Assembly (NCBI GenBank): GCA_030762935.1
Contig: CM060900.1
Location: 396,507,132 to 396,571,131 of the forward strand
From: Hymenopus coronatus
Lineage: Eukaryota > Arthropoda > Insecta > Mantodea > Hymenopodidae
DNA: 64,000 nucleotides
Reading direction: 5' to 3'
Below, in pieces: positions 54,591 through 64,000 of the stretch (its first letter is position 1; each line of letters opens with the position of its first letter). The notes under the pieces are model-generated. The model saw only the letters and a list, made by a program, of their open reading frames with translations, was not told the DNA's origin and searched no databases. A program made the translations under genes and the position numbers.

Positions 54591-55044
54591 AACGGTGTTT
54601 ATGGGTTAGATCGTGATGTCAGTACCATGGCCAGTGGGACATTCTATAAGTCATTGCGAATCCTGAAGTTGGTTTGAGAGACTTTGCTACCGCAGATGAC
54701 GGTGTTGCTGTCTTTGCTACAATGAACTCTGATACATAACTAATTAGGTGTGAAGTGCAGGAACTGTCATCAAAATGATATGAGGAGGACTGTGTCATTT
54801 CACTCACCGCCATGGACAGTTTCGAACGCTTTGCTGCAGCCTCCAAATTGTCTACCGGGTTTACTGAAACTGCGACTACAGCTGGTCATGAATTTTCCAG
54901 GCAATTTCGTTCCCATCTGCGCGACCTATTTACATTTTTCACTATAGAATGACCTGGCAAGTGATCTTTTGAGCGTATGTATGTTCTTGCATAATCTACA
55001 CTATATTTTTCTATGTAGAGTTTTATGGTAGTGTAAATTTATGT
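54591..55044. other. Spacer, nothing recognised
   Basis: Overlapping frames on opposite strands near 54619-54947 have no motif. Confidence 0.4.
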
Positions 55045-55219
55045 ACCTACGTGGGCACAAAAAATGAGTCATCCCCAGATTTCATGTGTCGACCGAAAGG
55101 TCCGTGTATCTTTCTAAAATCTGTGCTCACAATGTACCCGAAATAACTGTAAAATGTACCACTTACAGCGCAATAGGTAATTTATAAGTACTGTAGACCT
55201 ATCGGAGAACAACGCTACG

Positions 55220-55285
55220 GTAGCCGAGAAGCTAAGAAAGCCTTGCTTTCACGGATTAGTTTTTAGGTTCAAATTTCCCGCGCTT
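55220..55285 (+). repeat. tRNA-like sequence inside the repeat unit, copy 2
   Basis: ggtagccgagaagctaagaa (A-box-like) and ttttaggttcaaatttcccg (B-box-like) at tRNA-like spacing, followed by a pyrimidine-rich run. Better preserved than the partner at 47.2 kb. Not a convincing functional tRNA because the arms do not pair well. Confidence 0.5.
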
Positions 55286-55584
55286 TTCTTTTTTTTTTCT
55301 TTCTTTTTTTTTTGTTACCAATTTTTTAGCATAATAGAACATAATATTGCACTATTATAACTTTGGCATTTGAAGTTATGGGTCCATCTTTGCACAAAAA
55401 ACAATAATTCTACAAACACTCGTGTTAAATAGGTTAAAAAAGTACCATTCTCTTCTATAATTTAAACACAAAAAATAAACATGATAAATGTCGGGTGTTT
55501 GAACCCTCAGGCCGAATATCTGCTCTCAATTTTCGGGACATAGACAATAGTAAATGCCTCATGCGGACGTGAAGCTACAGGATT

Positions 55585-55880
55585 TCAGGCTTCTTCAATT
55601 TGTAGCCAGAAGCCATCGTTTGTACTTCGCCTGTTGACAGCTAAATTGGAGCGCAGCTCTCTTTTTACCTTAAACCACAAACTCTCAATAGGGTTCAAAT
55701 GTGGTGAATGGGGAGGCCAGTCTGCAACCCTCATATTCTGCCTCTCTGAAAACCACTTTGAAATCCTTTGAGATGCGTGGACAGGATGATTATGCTGTAC
55801 AAATTCAGCAATTCCATCAGTATTCATCCTCGCAGAGGGAATCTTAATATTATCGAGTATTACTGTGTGCTGCACAGTGT
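55585..55880 (-). pseudogene. Tc1-like transposase tail, copy 2
   Basis: Reads FVQHNHPVHASQRISKWFSE and DWPPHSPHLNPIESLWFKVK, again with histidine at the second catalytic aspartate position, as in copy 1. It starts at MQHTVILDN and keeps the KRELRSNLAVN tail. About 96 codons, N-terminal half missing. The shared change implies the two copies descend from an already inactive source, or that the family tolerates it. Confidence 0.8.
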
Positions 55881-56205
55881 CCTGTGTATCAAGCTGTCGC
55901 AGTACACCTAGACCGCCCTATCGAGTACTACTGTGTACTGCACACTTTCCAGTGTATCGTCAAGGTGCCACAGTACTCCTACACCGCCCTTTTATATCCA
56001 GTTCCAACACGATACAAATACGCGACCATGATGAAATTATGAAGCCACGTATTTTGCATCGTATCGGGACCCCTTTGGACGATAGACAATCACTTTTCCC
56101 TTACGTGTGGAAGAAAATGTCACCTCGTCTGAGAATATCTACGAGGTTGGACGTTCGACAGAGCGGACGTGTTTGTTCTCCGCTCGTGTTAGTTAACATA
56201 ATTCA

Positions 56206-57205
56206 ATGGCAGGTGGATCGAATTGTGCTTTGGAAAAATTTTGCAAAAGGTGTAAAACCAAAGTAGTTAACGGTTATAGTATACAGTGCTGTGAATATGA
56301 TAAGATACATATCCAGTTGACATGAGATCAAGTTTTTACGAAGCTATAAGTGAAATAGCTGATTCTGAAAATAAAATTGACATTTGTATTATCAACTACA
56401 TTATACATCAAAAGGAGATGGTAATTGGTGAATTTCTTGAAAGAGTTAAATTACTCACGGAACAGTTAAAATCTCATAAACATCGTGTCCAAACATCAAA
56501 TGTACTTATTTCAAATTCTAATAAGAATGAGGTGGTAGATAATCATACTTAGTGAAAAAGCAAATAATGAACTGTTTCTATTTGACGGTACTACGGTGAA
56601 GAGTGTTGCTGTTGGTGAAAGTCAACAAGACACCGACGATCGTCCACAAGCTAAAGAAACAACTTGAAGCGAAGTCGTAAGTAAGAAAAGAAAAAAAAAA
56701 AAAAAAAAAACAGATCACGCAAACAAATAATAGTTGGTATAAATACCATTTACAAAGACTCTGGCTTAACAGCTGTTCCCAAGAAAGGATATTTTGTTTG
56801 TTTCAAGACTTGTCCTACCACAACAGTGGACCAATTAGAGGCTTATGTTAAGGAAAGCTTCCCTGAAGCAAAATATAAGATATTAAAATCTAGATATCCT
56901 GATGCATAAGCATCATTTAAGATTATCATTAATGATAATAATATAGACCATAAAAAGAAGACTGATATCTGGACACAGGGTGTGTTAGTCACTAAGGTTT
57001 TTTTTTTCGAAACCCCCAGCGCAGGGCACCTGGAGTACTATAATACTCAAAATGTTCCCAATATCAATGTGTTGCGTAAGTGCACTAAAATCTTTAATTG
57101 GAACATGCAAAGTTTATTTAATAAAATTAATTATATTGCAATTATTCTTAAAGAGTTAGAAGTGTTGTTTTCGATGTTTACCACTGAACTAACCGGTAAA
57201 TATTA
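56206..57205 (+). pseudogene. CR1/Jockey-like LINE, ORF1 and start of endonuclease
   Basis: A start at 56206-56208 opens MAGGSNCALEKFCKRCKTKV, with CxxC and a later CC-x-H pattern as in zinc-binding (PHD-like) ORF1 proteins of CR1/Jockey LINEs. A frame change leads into a helical stretch (EMVIGEFLERVKLLTEQLK), then a lysine-rich tract from the A-run at 56690-56711. Next comes a conserved ORF1 domain (GYFVCFKTCPTTTVDQLEAY, then SFPEAKYKI). ORF2 begins at FNWNMQSLFNKINYIAIIL, the usual first block of the endonuclease, and stops at 57205. Many stops; not functional. Confidence 0.78.
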
Positions 57206-57793
57206 AAATTACTACCACAGCTTCTGCAAATGGCACTGAGTCGAATACCACCCTCCAGGTTACATATTGACTACATACTACTGAGCTAAGATTGAATGAG
57301 CAACATCAGTAAAACCATAATCCACATGTATACACCAACAGTAAAAATTATCTTAGTTGGAACTTTTAGTAAATACGAAACCAAATATATACATTAATGT
57401 TTCAATGAACAAAGTAAAAGTAGTGACATGAAATATGCAATTCTCAAACATGTTTCAGTGGTTACAGAGGACAGGCAATGCAGGACACAGTAGGTAATAA
57501 AAGCTAAAAATAACCTAACAAGCTATATCAAACTATGCCAAATGTACCGCTTGGATGAAAATTACAAAGTTGGATTGCAAAGTGTAAAATCCAGCACATT
57601 GAACTCAGTCACAGTTTGCGGCTATTGATTGGCGGATTGACTTTACATGACGGTATGAACCAGATGCATCCTGTGCTAATTCTAGTAAGTTCAAGCGTAT
57701 CTTTCTCAAATTATACAGTATACATTTATGAACCTACGCATATTTAAAGCTTGAATATTTTAAAATCTTATATAAAAGTTGCAGTAATTTATA
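57206..57793. other. Spacer between LINE 5' part and mariner
   Basis: No recognisable motif. It could be decayed endonuclease sequence, but I cannot support this. Confidence 0.35.
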
Positions 57794-57851
57794 CGAGGGC
57801 CATCCAGAAAGTGACAGACGATTTCACATAACTAAATAATAACGAAAGATA

Positions 57852-58010
57852 TCAACATAAAATTTTATTTACAAAATTACAGTACCTTACTCTATTTGTC
57901 AATGCAATCTTCATCCCATCAACATATTTATTGTCACGTGGTACCAGTTTTTTAATTCCGATGTTATACTTTTCTACCAAAAAAGAACTTGTTCGTTTCT
58001 GTTTTGTTTT
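57852..58010 (-). pseudogene. Mariner transposase tail, left arm
   Basis: Minus strand: LVEKYNIGIKKLVPR, DNKYVDGMKIA, then RVRYCNFVNKILC. The first block corresponds to the C-terminal motif of SETMAR-group transposases (GIxKLVxRWxKC). The frame runs on into a lysine-rich low-complexity stretch from the T-run at 58003-58025. Confidence 0.65.
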
Positions 58011-58129
58011 TTTGTTTTTTTTTTTTGAATGCCCAAAATGTTCGGCGAATCGAATTTCATAGGCAAGTAACGTAAGCGTATAGTGATCATGCAATGAACG
58101 AGCCTTCAGTGAGGAAATGGCGCATAATT

Positions 58130-58480
58130 TACGAGTAATCAAGAAAGAACCGGTGTGCCCGACAAAGACCAGAGTGGAAGTCCATTAATCGTTATGAAGG
58201 AATTGAAAGCAAATGTTGATGAAAGAATTCGGAAAAATCGGTATTCCACCCTGGTCACGCACCATACATGACTTTTTGGGTGAAAAAGCTTTCGCATCCC
58301 GTGAAAGCCTCTTTATCTTGGCTCAGATCTTCAGCGGTGGAAGAGTATAAATAGGCATTGAAACATCGGTACCACGTGACAATAAATATCTTGATAGTAA
58401 TAGCGATTACGTTGAGAAATAAAGTAAGATACTGTAACTTTGTAAATAAAGTTTTGTGTTCATATTTTCCGTTATTATTT
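58130..58480 (+). pseudogene. Mariner transposase linker and tail, middle and right arm
   Basis: Plus strand: VPDKDQSGSPLIVMKELKAN and VDERIRKNRYST match the linker between the two helix-turn-helix units of mariner transposases (DxxRSGRP...VDxxIRxNRR). After a jump, ALKHRYHVTINIL and RNKVRYCNFVNKVLC match the tail seen in the left arm. The catalytic domain is missing. Confidence 0.65.
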
Positions 58481-58522
58481 AGTTATGCCAAAACGTTCGT
58501 TACCTTCTGGACCGCCCTCATA

Positions 58523-59799
58523 TTAAGGCATATCATTGCGATTATTTAGTCTTTTTAAGCAATGCTAACTGACAGATATACTTATAGTGTCCGAATTTAT
58601 TGTATCAGCAGATGCCTATAAAGTCCAGGGTAACAATTCCGTTTTTCTTTCGACTAAGTGGACAAAATGTTAATGAATTACATCGAGGTACTTTCAGGGA
58701 ATAATGGGGGGTGTCTTAAACAAGTAATTTGAGATAGGGGACCTCTGGTCTGCCTGTTCAAGTTTCGATGTTATGGATAAAAGTTTGCTTAAGTATCGTC
58801 CCTCCACTGGCTGATTATCATGCCATTCGAGATCATAACAGCAAAAACGAAGGGCTGTTGGAGAGTCTACGTTACTGGTGTAATGACATTAAATTCGCAC
58901 AATAGCCAGTATTTCTTTTCGAGTTCGAATCTCCCCACCAAGCTGTACTTCTTTTGTAGACTTCAACCAAAATAGAAAACAAGTTAAATCCATGACAGGA
59001 AGCAAACCTATGGCCTTGGGGTCTACAGCTTTTACATTAAGCCACAGGAACAACTACATAAATGCCTATAGCGTAGTCTACATACACAAAAAGGATATAA
59101 TCTATGAGCAGTGTCGCACTGTCCAGTGACAGATTCTAGAGTACTTCATGACAGTAAATCTTGAGAACGCGAATAACTAGTTGCTAAAAGTCGATATTTC
59201 TAAACTCGCGCATTAGTTTTAAAGACATTCCAAGCCGGGTATTCATTTGGCTCTGGTTTAACTTAGGTTTATCTGCATTTGAAACCAATGTGTTTAACAC
59301 CTTATAGCTGTTTTATGCTTAGCCGCAAACCACTCATTTTCTATCTGGAATTACTTATATCAGACTCTTCTATAATGTCTTAAATTATTTCGGTGTAGGT
59401 CATTAACATCCTGAATATGCATACACACAATACACAATCAAATCCAAGGTAAGCACAGTTTTATCGGTTACGTGTGTCCTCTGTATAATACTGCCTTGCA
59501 GCCATGCGACTTTATCTCCCCCTTCCAGTGCCTCAAAATACTCTCAACAAGGAATGATCAGTAAAACAGCGTAGGTAGGTCAGGAGAGCTCAGTAACTTG
59601 GACTAAGGATTGGCTAATGCAATAATGTACTTAAAACGTGTTATAAATGATTGGACTGGCTATTATTTTAATTGTTATTAAGTCAAGTATGCTGTTTTAA
59701 ACGTTAGCTACCTTGTTTCCGTTTTTGTTGATATAATTGATGTGAATTTTCCATTTATTTCCTTCAAAACAACCGTCCTCCACGATGAAATAGTTATAA
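58523..59799. other. Intergenic stretch, nothing recognised
   Basis: AT-rich without motifs or in-window repeat copies. Confidence 0.4.
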
Positions 59800-60055
59800 T
59801 GCTAATGACATGTAACCAAGGTGGCGAGTTCAAACACGGCGGAGTACCATGGATTTTTTGGGGCATAAAACTCCTTTGCATGACTTCCTTCAGAAGGGAA
59901 GTAAAGTCGTTGGTCCCGTGTCACAGACTTAACGGCTCGTAAAAGAACATAAAGCCTGATGGAGAGGCCTCTGAGCAAAATTAAACGGTCTTTCACGCCC
60001 AATATAGAATGGGACGTTGAAAATCACAGCAGTTAAAGAGCGTCCATAAATAAAA
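59800..60055 (+). mobile_element. SINE-4 copy
   Basis: aaggtggcgagttcaaacac (B-box-like), then catgacttccttcagaaggg, gcctctgagcaaaattaaac, cacgcccaatatagaatggg and agttaaagagcgtcc, the same order as 9630-9830 on the other strand. Open frames of 66 codons on both strands are by-products. Confidence 0.6.
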
Positions 60056-60149
60056 CTTAATTTCATTTCCTTCAGAACAAAATTCAATAGAGGACTTAAG
60101 CATATAAGATGGCATACTGGGGAATCTCGTCATTTAGAGTGAAATTCTG

Positions 60150-61440
60150 AAATATTATGCTCTCTATGTACAGCATGATATTTTTTAAAGTACGGTGAAG
60201 TACACCGCAGCTAAAAACTATTTAATAAGAGCTTAAAAACACAAAAGCTAAATTACTTTTCTAGCTTAATTGAAAATTCTCAAAATAAAACAAAAGCTAC
60301 TCCGTCTGTCAATAACAGCATAGTAAACAATAATTCAAATTGATCATGTGCAGAGTTAAACCCTAAAGCATGAAATTCATATTTTATTGACAAAGTCGAA
60401 GGACTAGTTAATACCATACCTCGCAGTAAACCAAAATCGTTTCTGGGAAATATATCTAAAGCTGGTAACACGTTTTATTTTAAACATGTCAGCGCAGACG
60501 AAGTTTACTCTTCTATACTGAGCTTATTTAATAACACTTCTGTTGATGTATACAGTTATAAATTGCAGAACATTAATATTGGCATCCATCCATTTATTGG
60601 AACCCCTTATGCATATTTTTAATTTCTCATCGATTCCGGTCTATTTGCTGATGCACTTAAATATGCAAACGTAATTTCAGTCTTTAAATAAGATGATAGA
60701 GCAAACTATGAAAATTATATTCCTATAATTATTATAACACGATCTTCCAGAGTTTAATCTATAAACAAATTTGTTAATATTTTGAAGAAAATGTCCTATT
60801 TAACTACGCAACAATTTGGGTTTCGGACTTCCCATATTATAGGTACAATTAGTTTTCTCTACAAAGGCTGTCTCTCTAGCTTTGAGTCTAGTAATTTAGA
60901 ATGTAGTCGACTTTTTGATTTTACGACACCTTTCGACGCGGTTTTTCAAACAATGCTTCGGCATACGTTAAATGTTTATGGTTTTGATTATAGTAGTATA
61001 AAGCTTTTATCTCCTTACCTTAGCAATTGTCACCTATTAGTTACTTAAATGGTAGTACAGTTTCCTCTTTTAAACCTTTGAAGCATAGTATACCTCAAGG
61101 ACCCTTATTGGGATCTTCATTGTTTATAATACACATTAGCGATTTTCCTAATGTTAGTCACGGTTGTTACTCAGAGACAAGCATATTTGCAGATGAGTTG
61201 GCACTTAAGATTGTCGATTCTGGTATTCATTTATTGGTTTCAAAGCTCAATGAGTCTACTTGTGTCCAAACATGGTGCAATGCTCATAATTTGATTTTGA
61301 ACAGTTCAAAAACTGAGGTATTTTATTTTAGCTTTAGGAGAATAAACTCGGGTGAATTTAAAACAGCAAAAGGTCTTTGGTTTGCATTTTTGACTCAAAT
61401 TTGTGTTGGCAAACTCATATTGCTTATATTGTAAAGAAAA
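60150..61440 (+). pseudogene. CR1/Jockey-like LINE, reverse transcriptase part
   Basis: Plus strand, in order: KYTAAKNYLIRA (connector), KVEGLVNTIPRSKPKSFLGN, then GLFADALKYANVISVFK and RANYENYIPI (RT block 1). Next TTQQFGFRTSH (block 2), FDFTTPFDAVF at the first catalytic aspartate position, IPQGPLLGSSLFIIHISDFP (block 4), FADELAL where FADD is expected, and NAHNLILNSSKTEVFYF (block 6). Several frame changes and the lost second aspartate make it non-functional. Endonuclease middle and the 3' end are missing; the element at 56206-57205 may be its own 5' part. Confidence 0.85.
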
Positions 61441-62034
61441 TACATAAGGCCTTTTTATTTTACGAATACCTAAAGACAATACTCCGGTGAAGTCTTTAAT
61501 TGCAGCGTATTAGGCCCATATTCATAGTCATCTGAATTAGAGACACTTAATCTAGGGATACCGTGCTCAAGCATTATGCGTTTATAGCAGAAGACTGCTT
61601 TAAGATTCAGTTATTGAGCTTCTCCCAGGGCTCATTTTAAAACACTTTTTACTTATATGTATGCCTATGATTTTACGTGTATTGACTGCGCAAATTACAT
61701 AACTACACAGTAAAAAAGAACAAACATTTATATACCCAAATTAAGTACCAATATACATAACTACACCGTATAAAAGAACCGAAACATTTATATTTACCAA
61801 AGTTAGTACAACGTGAGCGTAAATAGCTTCTATTACACTTCATTAGAACTTTGTAACAGTATTCCAACGCATATAAGAAATCCTACATTTCAGTGTTTCA
61901 AGAGTAGTAGTAGTAGTTCTTCTAAACACTGTAGGTGAGTTTTATAGTGTAAATGTATGACGTCTTTTGAATTGTATACGATTATGCAGTTTACTGCCAC
62001 CTTCATGAATACCTTTATTCTATAGATTCATACA
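61441..62034. other. Spacer with a two-copy tandem repeat
   Basis: A segment starting acataactacacagtaaaaa (61697) is repeated about 57 bp on as acataactacaccgtataaa (61754). Otherwise nothing. Confidence 0.5.
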
Positions 62035-62095
62035 CCATCCATCCATCCGTCCATCCGTCCGTTGGTCTGTACGTCCATCTCTCTGTCTGTCTGTC
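62035..62095. repeat. CCAT/CCGT and TGTC microsatellite
   Basis: Tetranucleotide runs catccatccgtccatccgtc and ctgtctgtctgtc. Confidence 0.9.
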
Positions 62096-62201
62096 ACCAG
62101 TAGCAAATCCATCAAGAGATATTGGAAGACGTCTAAGGCATTGCAGGACTTCTAAAGCATCGGAGTACTTCTAAAGCCGTGAAAATAGACGTTAGTTATG
62201 T

Positions 62202-62316
62202 GAATAAAGAAAGTATTTTCCGGACTTGTAGGCCGTGGTCCATTGGGTCTTGAAGTTCCCAAATTCAAGACCCAATGGACCACGGCCTACCAACCCGGAA
62301 AATACTTTCTTTATTC
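62202..62316. repeat. Near-perfect palindrome, 53-bp arms, 9-bp loop
   Basis: The arms 62202-62254 (starts gaataaagaaagtattttcc) and 62264-62316 are inverted copies with 50 of 53 positions identical, separated by gttcccaaa. The three mismatches cluster at ccgg[act]tg. Transcribed, it would form a long stable hairpin. It could be a small foldback element or the relic of an inverted duplication. The 65-codon frame through its right arm is not supported as a gene. Confidence 0.95.
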
Positions 62317-62429
62317 AAGACGCTGGCTGTGAAAGCCTCAGTTTGTATATGTTAAGTTATGTGTCTGTGAAGTGGAAATGTAAAAGAACCACCACTGCGA
62401 AACCAAGACCAATCACACCTCATTCAAAT

Positions 62430-63190
62430 TAAGGCAAGGACTATGGTGCAATGTATACACTGGTGTTAAAATTTTCAAGAAGTCAGCGAATGGAACCACT
62501 CGAGAGTTCCAAAGCGGTACCAGCACAATTAATGGTTATTGGAAGTTAAAGGAAAATGGGGTACCAGTTTCCCATAAGACACACATAGATAGCTGTAGTC
62601 AGCTAAGGGAAGACTGAGGTGGCGCAATGTGTTACGCCACTGGACAATGGATGGCTGTGGACGAGTGATTTAGAGCAATGAGATACTCGCGTACACGTTG
62701 CAGTCTAATGGAAGAGTATGGTTTTGGCAAACATCTGAATAATTATAGCTGCCACCATATATGGTGCAATCAGTGAAGCATGAAGGAGGTGTATCATGAT
62801 GCGGTAGGTTTCCAAGCTTTGCATATGGATATTTTAATGAGGCTCATAAAACTCTTAATTACGGAAGAATATGGATACATTTTAAAATTTTTCGTACTAT
62901 TTACAGTAGTAGACCAGCTTGGAGATGATGATTGCTGATATCAGCGTGTTGACAATGCACGCTGTAATAAAGTTGGGTCTATGTGGAGAGGGCCAATGGA
63001 CAATCAGTCCCTGAAATGGACTCGTCTGCCCAGAGTCCTAAGCAGAACACAATGGAACAGTTTTGAAATGAGTTAGAACGTTGATTATACTAGCGTCCAA
63101 CATCACTAAGATCTCTAGTTTTGGCTCTTGATGGAAGAATGGGGCTCCTTTCCTCCAAAGACATTCAGACACCGTATTGTTCTCAGCCAA
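62430..63190 (+). pseudogene. Tc1-like transposase relic
   Basis: Fragments in the order of a Tc1 transposase: RLRWRNVLRHWTMDGC, then YTLQSNGRVWFWQTSE, VKHGGGVS, a degenerate VDNARCN where the second catalytic aspartate region is expected, and LLMEEWGSFPPKTFRHRI at the C terminus (family: LLQEEWxxIPPETxxxLI). Frame shifts and stops separate the blocks. Terminal inverted repeats were not found. This is a different Tc1 lineage from the relics at 47.5 and 55.6 kb. Confidence 0.75.
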
Positions 63191-63830
63191 ACAAGGTCGT
63201 CATAACGGCGAAAATGTTGTCGAAAATGTTCATTTTCTAAAAATAGCTCTAACAGTTTTGTTTAAAACACCGCATATTAAAGATATTTATATGACAAAGG
63301 CTATATATTGCATTTCCTGGGAATAACCTCTGAAGTCCTCTTCATTCTGGATGGAGTTTGTATAATTGGTAAATCGTAAGAGATAGACAAATGCTAGCTG
63401 AACAAAAAACTGTAACTCTCGTAAAACAAACAATGTATGACTTTACGTTGTTTTTTTGTTTGCAGATCAGTTTCCGAGATATTCCTTGTTATTGGTTTTA
63501 GTTTTAAAATACTTATACCTTTCTCACAGAAAGCTGTTGGTGTTTCTTTTGTTTTAGTCCTGGTTATGCAAAGAAGCAAATTTCTATTGCAACCGCATAA
63601 CGAAAACAAAACATTTGACTAGCGCTTTGGCATAGTGTGTTCGCTCATTTACCTTCTAGCTATAAGGAACTAAACAGTAATGCCATTTGTGCTAATGTTT
63701 ATTTCGATTAGCATGGTGTACACAAAATGAATATTATTTTATAAGAATAGTTTTTTGCAGAGCAAATAGAGATAGTCATGTGAATGGAACTCGTCATATT
63801 TTTTTTAAACTAACGTTCATATCTACTGTA
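63190..63830 (+). repeat. Repeat family R-a, plus-strand copy
   Basis: gaaaatgttcattttctaaa, ctgggaataacctctgaagt, cctcttcattctggatggag, aattggtaaatcgtaagaga, agatcagtttccgagatatt, ccttgttattggttttagtt, tttcgattagcatggtgtac and gcagagcaaatagagatagt appear in the canonical R-a order. It abuts the Tc1 relic at its left. Confidence 0.7.
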
Positions 63831-64000
63831 ACCAAGAATATGTCTCTATATATTTTCTAGTGTTCGAAAGTAATTTTAAAAGAAAATTGACTATGGTATA
63901 ATACTGAGAGAAAGTACAATTTAGGCAACATGAAGTCTATATTGGCTTATACCACAAAGAATATCACCGCAGCTATATACGGCACTCTCTAGTAAGAAAA

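Larger units (their letters stand above)
55045..56140 (-). repeat. Diverged 1.1-1.2-kb repeat unit with Tc1-like transposase tail, copy 2
   Basis: Partner of 47010-48300, without the SINE. Contains a tandem duplication of about 62 bp near its right part (cgagtattactgtgtgctgc at 55854 and cgagtactactgtgtactgc at 55921, each followed by a gtgtatc..gc.acagtac.cctaca.cgccct block). It ends near gagaatatctacg, next to LINE ORF1 sequence. Confidence 0.85.
57794..58520 (+). mobile_element. Rearranged mariner with about 200-bp inverted ends
   Basis: Flanked by TA on both sides (57792-57793 and 58521-58522). The left end starts cgagggccatccagaaagtg, a SETMAR-type mariner terminus. The right end is an inverted counterpart (reverse complement tgagggcggtccagaaggta). 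Pairing continues for about 200 bp: 57794-57995 against 58335-58520, including the shared block atttattgtcacgtggtacc. Both arms encode a mariner transposase tail outward, and the middle carries a transposase linker in plus orientation. The 727-bp element cannot encode a transposase. Confidence 0.88.

Noticed and set aside
55220..55285. Functional Ser/Leu tRNA gene
   Set aside because: The sequence is duplicated with its 1.1-kb repeat unit and arm pairing is poor.

Overview
This is a non-coding, repeat-dominated stretch of an animal nuclear genome. It is visibly AT-rich. No reading frame on either strand is both long and intact, and I recognise no host protein-coding gene, no rRNA gene and no functional tRNA gene. 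Several families of tRNA-derived SINEs, decayed Tc1/mariner, hAT and non-LTR elements and many microsatellites suggest a large arthropod genome, perhaps a polyneopteran insect such as a cockroach, termite, orthopteran or stick insect. The taxon is inference with low certainty.

Layout. 0-5 kb: diffuse AT-rich DNA with pieces of a dispersed repeat (family R-a). 5-13.7 kb: SINEs, two transposase relics (6.2 kb and 13.1-13.7 kb), a 45-bp minisatellite and a copy of a second dispersed repeat (family R-b). 15-21 kb: R-a copies, one split by a SINE and others in tandem, with an unrelated SINE at 18.3 kb. 22.5-26.3 kb: an R-a copy with a roughly 70-bp minisatellite, split by a 2.65-kb hAT element whose transposase pseudogene is itself split by a SINE. 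26.3-31.6 kb: an L1/Tx1-like LINE on the minus strand, broken inside its reverse transcriptase by a 3.5-kb long-inverted-repeat element. 31.6-42.7 kb: SINEs (one nested in another), R-b copies, a 78-bp minisatellite, a transposase relic and a MITE with perfect 27-bp inverted ends. 42.7-47 kb: nothing recognised. 47-56 kb: two diverged copies of a 1.1-1.2-kb unit carrying a Tc1-like transposase tail, plus a 1.5-kb mariner-like element and another R-b copy. 56-64 kb: a CR1/Jockey-like LINE in two separated pieces, a rearranged mariner with long inverted ends, a 53-bp-arm palindrome, a Tc1 relic and a last R-a copy.

The elements do not form an operon or pathway. What the window offers is a readable insertion order, with target-site duplications visible at many junctions: R-a and its minisatellite, then hAT, then SINE; LINE, then inverted-repeat element; Tc1-like unit, then SINE, with the empty site preserved in the paralogue at 56.09 kb. 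The least explained objects are the 3.5-kb inverted-repeat element, the mariner whose two ends both carry transposase tail sequence, and the R-a and R-b families.
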